Shown one piece after another: positions 39,634-50,023 of a stretch of DNA of 64,000 nucleotides. Source of the DNA: Strigamia acuminata (taxonomy: Eukaryota > Arthropoda > Chilopoda > Geophilomorpha > Linotaeniidae); assembly GCA_949358305.1 (NCBI GenBank), contig OX442314.1, positions 47,562,581-47,626,580 of the forward strand, read 5' to 3'. A program made the position numbers and the translations under genes. The notes beneath the pieces were generated by a model, which had not been told where the DNA came from, searched no databases, and was given only the letters and a program-made list of their open reading frames with translations. Numbering within the stretch: position 1 is the stretch's first letter; each line of letters begins with the position of its first letter.

Positions 39634-41293
39634 TGTGACAAATTAGCAATAGATGGCGCCACTAGTACTGGCGGCAAATTCAACCTCGAACTTACTATTT
39701 TACATAGAAATAGTTCACAAACATATTATTATGTTTGATACGACCAAATGTGATTCACATCGATAATATAAAGATATATTATCAATACTTAATAAGATAA
39801 AATAGGTGTTACTGCTTTATCACCGATACATGACGAGAAACACAGTTTCGAATGTATTTCCGTTCTGTGTATCCATTTCCTGTCCCCGGTATCCAGTTCC
39901 GGTTTATGCTAAGATTAGCATAATCCAAGTTTGCATCTCCGTATCCACTTCCTGCGATACGAGATTGGTGGAACTTAATCCCACCGAGTATAAAACTCCC
40001 TGACAACAGGAAGTTAAGTTAGTTCTTGATTTCTGGTTATTTGGTATGTTCCGCATGTCAAATAACTGTTTCTTACTCAGGGCATGGTCCTACCGGACTA
40101 TGCATAGCATGGCTCTGCTGAGCCATGCAACCCCCGTCAACTGAAGGCGAAGTTCGGACTGTTAATGTTTCCGTCAAACGGTCTTGCCGAGGAGAAAGCC
40201 TCCCGCATAAGTATCCTCGTGGTCGGACAATAGAATCACGTGTGATACCAAAGTATTTAGTAACCGTTAGTAGCACTGTTACTGAAAGAGATTGACTCCA
40301 TCACTTGATGGTGCCAAAGCAGTCTGCATGCAAAACATGTAGTAACCGCCAGTAGCACTATGTGTTTGGGAAAGTTATATCTCTTCGGTGATGGTGCCAA
40401 AGCAGTCTACTTATGAGTAGTATCTCGGGTGATTAATTCTGTTGTGCAGAACTGCGGGCTATATCCCCCTGAATACCAGTGCCGTCTCTCACCGCACTGT
40501 TATTTAGGGCACGCGCGATACTGTTCTGCTCAGCAAGGCGAACTTTGACGGCAATTGTGTGTTGCGATGTTTAAACCTTTTTATATTTTGTAGTTGATAA
40601 TAAACCTTAATTGTTTAAACTTGGCACAACAAGTTAACAACCGAAGTAAGTCACGAGACTTATTTCACTGTATGACGAATCAAATTCGTAACAATAAATT
40701 GAATACAATTTATTGAGTCAATTTATTAAACTCACAACATCGCGAATTAACTATAATTCGCAAGTGGAACCTTGGCGAATAAATGACTTCATTTATTCAT
40801 TACCAATTTCCAACTCTAGTTGTGGCGGTGCACATGAGTCAACCGCACCTCTCGGATCGAACCAACAGCATTACATGGACCATTACAACAGATACGAACC
40901 AGGAACGCGAGGGAACGCGAAGGAACCAGTTCCACGATTACGAAGCGCCGACGGAAGCCGCGAGGACACAGCCAGCCCGGCTATCTGATGACATCTATAC
41001 TCGGTCGAGCGGGCGTTTTGCCGTTCCCGAACCCCGGATCACCAATAACCGTAATCATATTATTTTAGGGCTGTTTCACAGCCAATTAGTTGTATAGTTT
41101 AACTTGTATTTAACTTGCCAAATGTCGGCATTAGAATTTGTATAACTTTTAGATTTGATTCTATTGTTTGACAACAATAAATATTATGTTTTGAGAAACT
41201 TGTTGTCTTTATTTTATCTCGTATTATTCACTATTTCACGCGACTTATACCCGGTACTATCATGCGATAGGAGTTGTGGTCGTCACCGTCACA
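39634..41293 (+). repeat. E1 3' LTR, uninterrupted
   Basis: 1660 bp with a TATAAAA box at 39989-39995. It matches 20969-22617 plus 29724-29732 almost base for base; the one clear difference I found is two extra bases (CA) near 40627. It gives the empty site for the MULE insertion. Confidence 0.97.
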
Positions 41294-41297
41294 ACTG

Positions 41298-41589
41298 GAT
41301 ACACTACTGAAAACAGAATCATCAAGTGATTACGTGACTAATTGTTTAAGTGTTAGTGATTTTGTTATTCATAAGTTGACAACTTTTACTTTACTTTAAG
41401 ATTCGTTCTTGCTAGTATTGTATAATTTCGTCTCTTTATAAATCACATATGATACCTTTTATAAATACATGATTTGTTCTCTGTTTTTTTCGGAGATGAA
41501 CAGCTTGAATAAAAGTCTTGGCGGCCATTTTGAGCTTTTTCCATGCCTAAGCAGAAAATTCGCTTTTTCAATTGTGTTTTTCCGTCAAC
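41298..41589. other. No gene seen; right flank of E1
   Basis: It continues the Tc1 remnant broken at 20964 for a few bases, then AT-rich DNA without a recognisable feature. Confidence 0.4.
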
Positions 41590-41985
41590 ATGCATCAAAA
41601 GGAGGCCAACAGTATGTACTTTCCTTCCTGCTGCCCTGCACTTATTTTGCAGACCTGCTTGGGAAAATGTTGTGATGCAATTTGTTCTTATGATGGAGAT
41701 GTCGTACTTATGGACGACTTTAATATCCCTAAGATCTCCTGGTTTCCTTGTCCCATTGTGGATGCTACATCCCTGGCACGTGCTTCAGCATTTACATTTT
41801 ATGAGTTCATTAATCTTGCTAATCTACCCAGATTAATAATATTCTTAACACCTCTGAGGGTCTTTTGGATCTTATTTTCTCTAATATTGTGGATATTTGT
41901 GTTGCTTCCTCTTTTTAGTATTGATCCGGTTGATGGATTAAACTCCATACTAAAGAGGAGAAGTCAGTCTCTGCGTGAGAGTTAG
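41590..41985 (+). pseudogene. Non-LTR retrotransposon endonuclease fragment
   Basis: VVLMDDFNIPKISWF matches the GDFNxP.I.W motif of LINE apurinic-type endonucleases (the usual Gly is Asp here). Further on, in a shifted frame, INNILNTSEGLLDLIFSNI fits the region before the SDH motif (xxGxxLDLIxSN). About 130 residues of the domain remain, with one frameshift near 41825. No reverse transcriptase is adjacent, so this is a truncated Jockey/CR1-like or related copy. Confidence 0.65.
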
Positions 41986-42499
41986 CACTTCCGGAAGTGT
42001 AACTTTTTTCGTAATGCCGGAACCGGAAATGCGTCATTTTTTGTGGTTTTTTTCCGAAAGTGGCGCCACCTGTTGGCGGTATCTTCCGGTAATGTGTAAC
42101 GTCAAGATGGCCACCAATTTCAACACTTCCTGTTTTGTCATTTTTTTTTTTTAAATAAATTCTATTGATTTTTCAATCAAAACTACCAATTTCCATTGTA
42201 TTTGAGTGTTTCAGCAATTAGTATGCTGAAGCAGTACAACCATAGATACTATCAGTTTGGCTTATATAGTGGGATGTTGGTGAGATGTAATAGAACGGTG
42301 CGTCGTATGTTCACCTGATGAATAAATTGTTTAAAACGACTTTTCAGTTTGGAAATTAGATTATTCCGGTCTATTTTTACGTTTTCTACTTATTAATGAA
42401 GAGAAAACAAACATTAATTATCGTTAAAAGGGAGAAAAGGCGAAATTACGGCAATTTATGTAGACCGCAGCGCCACCTGACGGGAGCCGTTCGTACCAA

Positions 42500-42870
42500 T
42501 AGTCCTGTAATGTTCGCTTCGATTCGTTTTTTGACCTTTTCTACGTCGAAAAAAGATTTATACATTCTGAAACCAAGACCATTGGAAAGAGGGGACAATT
42601 TCACATCAGGCTGTATATTTTTTATTTCCATTCGGGTGAAAAAAGTACCGATTCAGGGCGATTTTAGCGGGTGCCCGAATGGAAATTCAGGCCTAAATGT
42701 TCGTCCCGTATCGTTTTTTATTGTTTTCTATGTCAAGATGAGGTCCGAAAATTCTGGAACTAAGCTCATTTTGAAGAGGAGACAATTCTGCACAAGCCTG
42801 TATATTTTACTTTTTGATTCGGGCGAGGAAAAGTGCCGATTCGGGCCATCTTAGCGGGCGACCGATTGAA
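42500..42870. repeat. About 187-bp degenerate tandem duplication
   Basis: Two diverged units, roughly 42500-42685 and 42686-42870, each holding AGAGGnGACAATT, CTGTATATTTT, ATTCGGGnGA and TTTTAGCGGG-type text in the same order. The open frame across both is a by-product. Bases 41990-42499 and 42871-43090 show nothing else. Confidence 0.6.
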
Positions 42871-43099
42871 AAATTTATGCAAAATTTAAATTTCACCATG
42901 TAAAAACCCAAAATTTGTAAAATTCACCAAAAAAAATGTTTGAAACATGTTTCCAGAGTAGAAAATTCCGCTGAAAACGATGGTGGCAATAACTTTTTGA
43001 TCTGACTTATGGTTGGCGTTTAATTTGAAAAAAACAAACTTTTTTGGGTAATTTTATCCAAAAAATTGAAAAAAGTGATTGCATAATAAAACAAAACAA

Positions 43100-43256
43100 A
43101 ATAGCGGGTAAATCGGAGAAAATAGCGGGTTAATATGGGAAAATAGCGGGTAAAAACATAAAATAGCGGGTAAAAACATAAAATAGCGGGTAAAAACACA
43201 AAATAGCGGGTAAAAACATAAAATAGCGGGTAAAAACATAAAATAGCGGGTAAAAA
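43100..43256. repeat. AATAGCGGGTAAAAACATA tandem array
   Basis: About eight units of an approximately 20-bp repeat (AAAATAGCGGGTAAAAACAT); the first two or three are diverged, the later ones near identical. No spacers. The open frames it creates on the minus strand are repeats of FYPLFYVFTRY type and are not genes. Confidence 0.9.
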
Positions 43257-43278
43257 AAACATTTGGTTGAGTGAATTG

Positions 43279-43590
43279 GTACGGCGACTATTCATCGCGC
43301 GACCATTCATCGGCGCTAAGTCATCGCGCGGCCAACTCATCGCGTGACCAACTCATCGCGTGACCAACTCACGACAAGTTGGCTCAAAGAAGTGGTTTGC
43401 ATAAAAAAACCAGCAAGGTGAGGTTCGCGGGGGGTCAAGGGGGGGCGCAGCCCCCCCTTGTTAGCCCTTCTTGGGGTTTTAGTGTTATTATTAGTGCCGT
43501 TTTATGTCGCGATGAGTTGGCTGCGCGATGACTTAGCCGCGCGATGACTTAGCGCCGATGAATGGTCGCGCGATGAATAGTCGTGGATTC
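43279..43590. mobile_element. Inverted-repeat element with 9-bp target duplication
   Basis: The two ends carry about 75 bp of inverted repeat made of ATTCATCGCGCGAC / CTAAGTCATCGCGCGG modules. A second small hairpin (GGGGGGGCGCAGCCCCCCC) lies in the middle. The direct repeat AGTGAATTG flanks it (43270-43278 and 43591-43599). The 9-bp duplication suggests Mutator-type mobilisation, but its ends do not match the MULE at 22618. No coding capacity. Confidence 0.65.
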
Positions 43591-43619
43591 AGTGAATTGT
43601 GATGTAATTTCATCACAAT

Positions 43620-43900
43620 TATTCAAAATGCCGGATCTATGCGGGGTCTATGCGGGTTTATGCGGGTCTTTGCGGGTGGCTGCAGTGGCATTTGGGTTTT
43701 GGTCTGGTTTGGTTTGGGCCAAAATTGTATTGGCTGCATTGGCGTTGGGTTTTGGTTAAATTTTGGGTTTGATTGTGTTTGGGTATTGGCCGGATTGGCG
43801 TTGGGTTTGATTCTGTTTTGGTTTGGTGTGGTTTGGATTTGGGTTGCATTTTTGTGTGGTTTATGCAAAAATGTATTTTTACATTTGTTTGATCTATGGT
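43620..43900. repeat. GT-rich low-complexity tract
   Basis: Repeated TATGCGGGT words, then TTTGGTTTGGG-type text with strong strand asymmetry (almost no C on the plus strand). The long open frames on both strands come from this composition. Bases 43901-44300 contain nothing recognisable. Confidence 0.7.
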
Positions 43901-44300
43901 TTTGAGTGATTTATGGCTCTGCGGGTGAACAGCTAGTATCATCCTGTTCTGCTTTTTGTTGTCCCTTCTATTTCTCCTATATCTTATGCTGGTAAAGTCT
44001 TTCCCTGCTATCATGCGGGCTACTATTATTCTCTCTACAGCTATGTTGGGCTCTTTCGCATGCTCGAGGCACTAAGACACGAGCAAGGAATTTCAAAAGT
44101 AGTTTCATAATTTTCTGTATTAATTTTGTATTTTAGTGTATTTTTTATCGCATGATCATGTTTAGTCTCCGAGGTTTTACTCAATGACATCATAATTTAT
44201 CTTTACTTAGACAGAATTGTACGATAACTGACATCATCTTCACTGCTAGGATGTGTGATTCGCTACCACCGAAAAGAGATTTACCAGATCAAAACGTGAT

Positions 44301-44702
44301 TTGAAAAAGGAAAGATTCATAGAACTGTTATTGGTAGTGACAAATCTCCGGGGTTATGTGAATGACACGGAGATTCTACGCGTTAGTGCTCCGAGTACAG
44401 ATCATTCGATCCCGGTCCCGGAAGAATCAACGATCCTATATTCAAGTAATTTCGACATGCGACCACCAGAGGACTTTGATAGATATTTCTATCAGCTTTG
44501 GAATATGTATTTGAGGTTTCCAATGAGTGCTCAAGCATTGTTGACTCCCAATATGCATATGTATCAACGAGAGCAATTGCAGGAAGCAGTAAATGATTGG
44601 CGTAGGAGGGCAGAGGAATTTAAAAGACGATCTTTACCTGACTACATGGAGAAGTTTCAAACACCAGCATTTATTCGCTGTACGCAAGCCTCCATCAGGT
44701 AG
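44301..44702 (+). CDS. Unrecognised ORF, 133 residues
   Basis: The predicted protein looks like real coding text (balanced composition, FDRYFYQLWNMYLRFP, QLQEAVNDWRRRAEEFKRRS), with a hydrophilic helix-forming end, but I cannot match it to a family. Coding-like text continues in another frame to 44865. After it comes AAAAAGGAGGAAAG directly before TGTGGTGACCCGG (44937), which looks like a polypurine tract followed by an LTR start. The ORF may therefore be the 3' end of a decayed retroelement. Low confidence in either view. Confidence 0.3.
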   Translation: MKKERFIELLLVVTNLRGYVNDTEILRVSAPSTDHSIPVPEESTILYSSNFDMRPPEDFDRYFYQLWNMYLRFPMSAQALLTPNMHMYQREQLQEAVNDWRRRAEEFKRRSLPDYMEKFQTPAFIRCTQASIR

Positions 44703-44996
44703 CAAAGAACAGTACGATATGAATTACGACTGTACATTCCCAAAAGTTTGGTTACACATTAACACGGGCGTCTTATCCGGCCCCAACGGCAGTTTGCCAA
44801 AACTCTCAGTGTACGAGAACGAAGTCCCCGCTGCGAGCTTCGCTGACACCCGTTACCACCAATAAGAAGTGTGAACGGCCCAACCAAGATGGAAGGGTCA
44901 GTCTTGGGAAGACTGCCTCTAAAAAGGAGGAAAGTGTGGTGACCCGGCAGTCACCATGGGTGGAATAAAAATTAGTTATATATTTACTTATAGTTA

Positions 44997-45032
44997 CCTA
45001 ACCTAACCTAACCTAACCTGACCTGACCTAAC
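44997..45032. repeat. Interstitial telomere-like (CCTAA)n repeat
   Basis: Seven consecutive 5-bp units, five CCTAA and two CCTGA, i.e. TTAGG on the other strand, the telomere repeat of most arthropods. It is too short to be a telomere; it could be a relic of telomerase-mediated break repair or a retroelement tail. Confidence 0.75.
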
Positions 45033-45284
45033 CTAACAATGGCAAACATTGGGGCAGATGTAAAGAACATCCTTTTATTCACCAGAATTGTTTGTTTTTT
45101 ATACATTTTTTATCATGCAATAATGGTCCATTAATAACTTTTTTTTTATAGGAAATAAACCTCATGAAAAGTCCATTATGTTCTGGAATTGGAGAAGTGT
45201 CTTGGGAAAAACATCTAGAATGGAGTAATGGACATCCAAGCAAAAGCGTGTGCGTGTGCATCAAAGTAGTCCAGAGTGATTCAA

Positions 45285-46265
45285 ACGTGGCCGTATCGTT
45301 CTCCCGAGGTTATCCTGAGAGAGGATGTTGTGGTCAACCACTGACCGTGGGAATGGTTGGCCACGACATCAGGTTGATAACACGCAAACCGCTTTTGCAG
45401 TTTGGACGTGCTGTCCGCAGCTCGGCGGACATGTTGGCGGGTCGGGTGAGCTGCACGCTGCAGCTCGCGACTGGTCGCTCGCTTAAAACAGGAGGAGTAA
45501 CTCGCTGTTGGAAAAGAAATCCACTCCTGCCGTCTAACGCAGGAAATGGCCGCACATCTCGAATTAGTCTATGTCGACCAAGAACGGAACCAACAAACCA
45601 TTTATTTCCGAGAAATACTATTTGGAGTCGGTTGGAGCGATAATCGCCTCGCTCAAGGAATCAGCGAGAGATCAGAGATCAAGGCCAACTGCACGTAGCA
45701 GACGACGCAACAAGAAACGAGGCAAACGGGCGGGTTTTGGGCTTACAAAACCCGGCGAAGAAGATGAGAACTTGTACTAGGTGAGTCTGAGTACCAAGTT
45801 CACTATTGAAGCTAAAATCAAAGAAACTTCACTGAAAACCTCCTTTTGCAAGCGTGGAAGGCGAACAGCGTACCGAACCGGATCATGGACCGAAACCAGC
45901 AGCTATGGCAAGCCAACAAAAGGTAAGTTTGAGCGAACTAGCAGGGAAAATCAACTGAAAACACTAGACAAATTGGTTTACAACTTTTATTTCTAGAAAT
46001 CGAATAAATGCAACCTGGTGCAATAATTCGAAGCGATTCAAATGCAACACTGAAAATTCCAGTTGCAAAGCTGGTTTGCAACAAGGATTATGAGGCAAAT
46101 GCGGATGTTTGGAGTGCCGCTTGCATGGCGTTTAGTTTGGCAACCGGTTCGTATCTTTTTCCGGCTAGAGAGGTTGTGATTGTAAATGGAGTAGTCGCCA
46201 CCCGAATTGAAAATCATTTGGCTTTAATTGTGGAATTGCTCAGAGAGATACCGAGAGAATTATGA
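45285..46265 (+). pseudogene. SRPK-like kinase fragment, locus B, split by a solo LTR
   Basis: Same fragment as at 2139-2550: GRIVLPRL-region text at 45290-45325 and, after the 758-bp LTR, YEANADVWSAACMAF.LATGSYLF and HLALIVELL.EIPREL to 46265. Without the LTR the text joins exactly as in locus A. The kinase catalytic lobe is missing. Non-functional. Confidence 0.75.
45326..46083 (+). mobile_element. Solo LTR of an LTR retrotransposon
   Basis: 758 bp with ends TGTTGTGG...TTGCAACA, flanked by AGGA (45322-45325 and 46084-46087). Locus A (GGGAGAGGATTATGAGG near 2197) is the empty site. It contains AATAAA at 46003-46008. The TGTTGTGG start is common in BEL/Pao LTRs, so that superfamily is a reasonable guess. 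Internal sequence was lost, presumably by LTR-LTR recombination. Short open frames inside are not genes. Confidence 0.85.
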
Positions 46266-47242
46266 TGTCATTACTAATAACATCATAATTCATAATCATA
46301 ATTGTGACCAACATCTATTGGTGGCTCCAGAAACCCAAAAGTAAACTTTGCCAGTTTAATGGCCTCCAATGAATTAACACTGGATTATTACCACTGGATT
46401 GTTGAGAGACAAGTGTTTGTATTATTTCTCATTATTTCTTAGTTATTTTCTTCACTTTTATTAATTTCTTACTATATAAATAATGTTTAATATTTGATAT
46501 TTTGGTTTTTAATAAATGTTACTGCATTTTTATTGATTGCCTTTTTATTGGTTTTTATTAATTTTTTTTGATATTGATTGTTTATACAATTCATTTATTC
46601 CAGAAAGAGCAAAATAAGGTTAGTACACGATAACCTGCTGTTTTAGTAGCAACCATTACACTAACCATTGTACTAAAATTTTAGAGCACATGGAGACAGA
46701 ATGGACCACAATACGAAAAACATGTACGTGCATGTGCAGCAAGCCTCCATGCCTTAACTGGGGACATTAGTATGTTTAGTAGCTTTGATCCATTTATTTG
46801 GATGTCTTATTTAGTCGTATATAGGTTGTATAATTGTAATTGTAATAGAGGGACAGTCAGGCGAAGGCAATCAGGAAAATCAAAATAGTTGGATCAACGG
46901 ATGCAGCTAATCGCTTACTGGGGCTATGATTGGTTGGTTATTTCAGTTACGCCTGACAAGTTCAGAGTGTCATTTTATCAATTTTTTACTTGAAACTCCA
47001 ATTATAATGAACATCATCAGCATAATTTTGATAATTGTCAATATTTTGACAATAGGAAAAGTATTATTTATTTAACCTTGGAACTTTTCCAAATTGGGCG
47101 CAAGTTAGATCGACGGATTCAGCTAGTCGCTTACTAGGGCAATATGATTGGTTGGTTATATCGGTTAAGCCTAACTATCTAGTGTCATTTTATCTATTTT
47201 GAACTTGTTTAATGTAATTTCTGTGTTCTGTATGCCTGATCA
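46266..47242. repeat. Locus B counterpart of 2760-3780, with an internal duplication
   Basis: It matches locus A from AATTCATTTATTCCAGAA (about 46589). A segment with GATTGGTTGGTTAT and AATCGCTTACT occurs twice here (46890-46960 and 47100-47170) but once in locus A. No gene. 46266-46580 is AT-rich and empty. Confidence 0.6.
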
Positions 47243-47250
47243 TTTTTAAA

Positions 47251-47874
47251 GAAGTCACTTCATTTCGTCGCCCTTATATTTTTTTTTAATAAAGGGTATG
47301 TTAGCAATATTTTTTTCATTTCGTCGCCCTCATTTCGTCACCATATAATTTCGTCGCCATTTACATAGAGCACGCCAAAGCATAACGTCGTAGCCTGTAG
47401 TTAAAGTGCTCGGGCTCGACCTCGACCACTGCTAGCATTTCAACTGCGAATACCGACGATGTCGACGCACCTCCCACGACCCAACCAGCAGCTACATCTA
47501 TTCTGGCAGTAAAGCGTTCGACCGCTGCTGCAGATACATTGCCACCAGGACAAAAACGCAGACTGACAACTAAACCTCCAGTTGCACCGAGAACGTCGCC
47601 GCCAAGACCCACTCGCGCATCTAAAAGACGAACAACATCCAGTTGCATCGAAATCAGCGTCACTGGCGACCACATCCTGAGTTGTAGTGGGTACTTAGCC
47701 GTATCATTTTGTCGCCCTTTATTTCGTCGCCGTGTCATTTCGTCGCCCTTCTGTTCGGTTTGGGTTCTTTTGGTTGTTCAACCGTATCATTTCGTCGCCC
47801 TTTTTCCGTTTTGGATGTCATTTAGTCGTCAAAAACGGCGACAAAATGACACGGCGACGAAATGAAGAAACCCC
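47251..47874. mobile_element. MITE-like element with repeated CATTTCGTCGCC
   Basis: The ends are inverted (CTTCATTTCGTCGCC at 47257 and GGCGACGAAATGAAG near 47860). The 8-bp duplication TTTTTAAA flanks it (47243-47250 and 47875-47882). Locus A (AATTTTTAAATCTTAGATG, about 3735) is the empty site. The motif CATTTCGTCGCCCT recurs about eight times inside, mostly near the ends, like subterminal binding repeats. An 8-bp duplication suggests hAT. The GC-rich middle (47360-47690) has chance open frames on both strands. Confidence 0.65.
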
Positions 47875-47879
47875 TTTTT

Positions 47880-49298
47880 AAATCTTAGATGTCATATTTT
47901 TGCATTCTTTCATTTTGTAGTTCAATTCCTCTACATTAATTTTTTTTTTTTGGCCACTCGGTCTTTCACTGGTCGTTCGGGCGGACGAACGAGCCGGCGG
48001 AAAAGGAAAAAGCCTATGGATTTTGCCAATACTAGCGCCAGAGCACTGGCAGCTCATTATCAAATCGACATTTTGTTAATATGATCCACCTGGACCATTG
48101 GATTTGAGTTACCCAACCTTAGAAACAAGTGCACGTGGAAAAGTGGGATCCTCCACGGATGCAGCAGTTCGATAATAATAATGAATGGGCCCACGATTTT
48201 ATACTTTGTGCGTGGGTACTTAATAAACCGAGACTGGATGCGACATGCACACCCTTTCGATCTCGGGCATCGTTTGGTATGGGACTATAGGAGATAACTC
48301 GCGAAACTTTGCAACCGTTTGATCCGGACAGCAAAGACGAGTTAGTAATGTAGAAAGAGTGTTGTGCAATTCGTATTGTGGTTTACCGGTTTGTCATTTA
48401 GAAAATCCACGATTGCTTCTCGCTACCTTTTTGTTGAATTTATTTCTTTCAATCATTTTTTTTTTCCGACACAAGAGATGTACACCCAAAAATGAAACCA
48501 TTCAAATGAGAAATTCAATCTTGACTTAATCAAACAAAGATGAAGAACAGAAGAATTAAAATTTAAAAATATTTGGCAGAAAATGTGAATGCCACATTCA
48601 TATGGGAATGCAGTCCTACAATACAAATTCAATGTAAATGCCGTACGTTGCGGTCTTACAATACAAAAAATATACCAAATAATGTAAATACAAGAAATGT
48701 GAAAAATGAAAAATAAAACCCAAATCAGGGGATGACCAGAGCTCCGTTTTGGTTCCACTGAATCAACTCATGTCATCAGTTTCTCCAGGGGTGACCACGA
48801 GGAGGTACAGAGTTGGATTTTACACCCCCAATAAACAAGTTACGTACGTGATGATCACAGATTAAAACCGTTCGAATCCAAATTAGGCCCTCGATTTGGC
48901 CGTGAAACAAAAGGGCGGCCATTGAAGTTCAAACACGAATGAGATAACGGAAAATGCTAAAACAAAAAACAATTCTCTTTAGATTCAATGCCCAAATATT
49001 GCATATACTCAAGCCGAACTACATATTACCTAATAAAACATACCAGTGACCAATTCTAAATCAGATTCCAACGAATTTTCTCGGCCCGAATCGACACGAA
49101 ACACCGCTGCTTTACGGCGAGGATGTGACTACGGGGTTTCCCGGGAGAAAACACCGTCAACAGCTTGACGTAGAAACAATCCTTAACACAGTAGCAACAG
49201 AGAGGACAATTCCTCACGACAACTTTTATATTCATTCAGAATTCGGTTGACTACAATGTAACCCGAATTAAAAAAAAAACAATTTCAAAATCATCAAG
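47880..49298. repeat. Locus B counterpart of 3735-5000, with a transposed block
   Basis: Similar to locus A, but the block matching 1646-1925 sits here at 48146-48470, between the counterparts of 4010 and 4030. The two loci therefore differ by a rearrangement besides point changes. No supported gene. Confidence 0.6.
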
Positions 49299-49301
49299 CA
49301 A

Positions 49302-49693
49302 GGGGCCGTCCATAAATTACGTAACGCTGATTTTACGATTTTTAGACCCCCTCCCCCCTCTTGTAACAAGGTCGTAACAAATCCACAAACCCCCCCTAGA
49401 ATATTAATATTACGTAACAAAACTCACTACCCCCCCCCCCCCAAAAAAAAATTTGATACAAGCTTATACTACAAAATTTTACACAAATTTAAAATTTTTT
49501 ACAAAAATTTCAAAATTTTTTTACAAAAATTTCAAAAATTTTTTAAAAAATTTCAAAAATTTTCAAAAATGCTAAAATAAATTTTGTTACGTAACATTAT
49601 TAAGACCCCCCCCCCTCCCCGTCGTAACAACCCGTAACAAAATTTGAAACCCCCTCCCCCCCTCCAGGCGTTACGTAATTTATGGACGGCCCC
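49302..49693. mobile_element. MITE with GGGGCCGTCCATAAATTACG ends
   Basis: The ends GGGGCCGTCCATAAATTACG and its exact complement (ending 49693) form terminal inverted repeats; the next bases (TAACGC) also pair. CAA flanks both sides (49299-49301, 49694-49696). Locus A (GAAGCAATAAATATTTCAG, about 4846) is the empty site. The interior is C-runs and AAATTT-rich text with no ORF. MITEs with this end are, from memory, widespread in arthropods; the superfamily is not settled by a 3-bp duplication. Confidence 0.75.
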
Positions 49694-49696
49694 CAA

Positions 49697-50023
49697 TAAA
49701 TATTTCAGATTTTAATAACAACTTCTACACTTTGGTTTGACTGGGTTTGACTTTCCCTCCAAAATCCAAATAAAATATACCGATTTTTTTTATAGTTGTT
49801 AATTATTGCCAATTGGTGACGCTGTGTAGTTCCGTTGAGGTTACGTTCAAGTCTAATCCGTTTGAACCACAGCAACGTATATGTGGTTAAATTAGTATTG
49901 TTTTATTACTAAATCTTACTTCCAACTTGGACTGGCTTGGACCGTTGGCATACCGTTTACGAATTGCAGTATTTCACAAGAAAAATAAAACATTCTAAAA
50001 TCTTGACGGACGTGCGCTAAATA
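49697..50023 (+). promoter_or_regulatory. CPSF3 5' flank
   Basis: 327 bases between the MITE and the CPSF3 start codon. AT-rich, no clear TATA box at the expected distance. It must hold the promoter and 5' untranslated region of CPSF3; I cannot mark the start site. Confidence 0.5.

Larger units (their letters stand above)
20969..41293 (+). mobile_element. Ty3/gypsy retrotransposon E1 with a nested Mutator-like element
   Basis: Long LTRs (about 1.66 kb) begin TGTGACAAATT and end CCGTCACA. The 4-bp duplication ACTG flanks the element (20965-20968 and 41294-41297). The 5' LTR is split at 22617/29715 by a 7097-bp DNA transposon. Without that insert the element is about 13.2 kb. Order: 5' LTR, tRNA-Gln primer site (29735), leader, gag (30600-32706), pol (to 37064), a third ORF (37654-39264), polypurine tract (39625-39631), 3' LTR. 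The LTRs differ by a 2-bp CA indel near 21962/40627 and little else that I saw. Gag has a frameshift and the 5' LTR is broken, so this copy is defective. Confidence 0.95.

Noticed and set aside
20969-41293. One giant 20-kb retroelement encoding transposase, protease, gag and pol
   Set aside because: The 22618-29714 segment has its own inverted termini and 9-bp duplication and is absent from the 3' LTR, so it is a separate nested DNA transposon.
43639-43905. Overlapping open frames of 80-120 residues on both strands
   Set aside because: Produced by GT-rich low-complexity DNA; the predicted proteins are simple repeats.
47361-47865. Open frames on both strands in the middle of the 47251-47874 element
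   Set aside because: No domain, both strands open at once, GC-rich filler of a MITE-like element.
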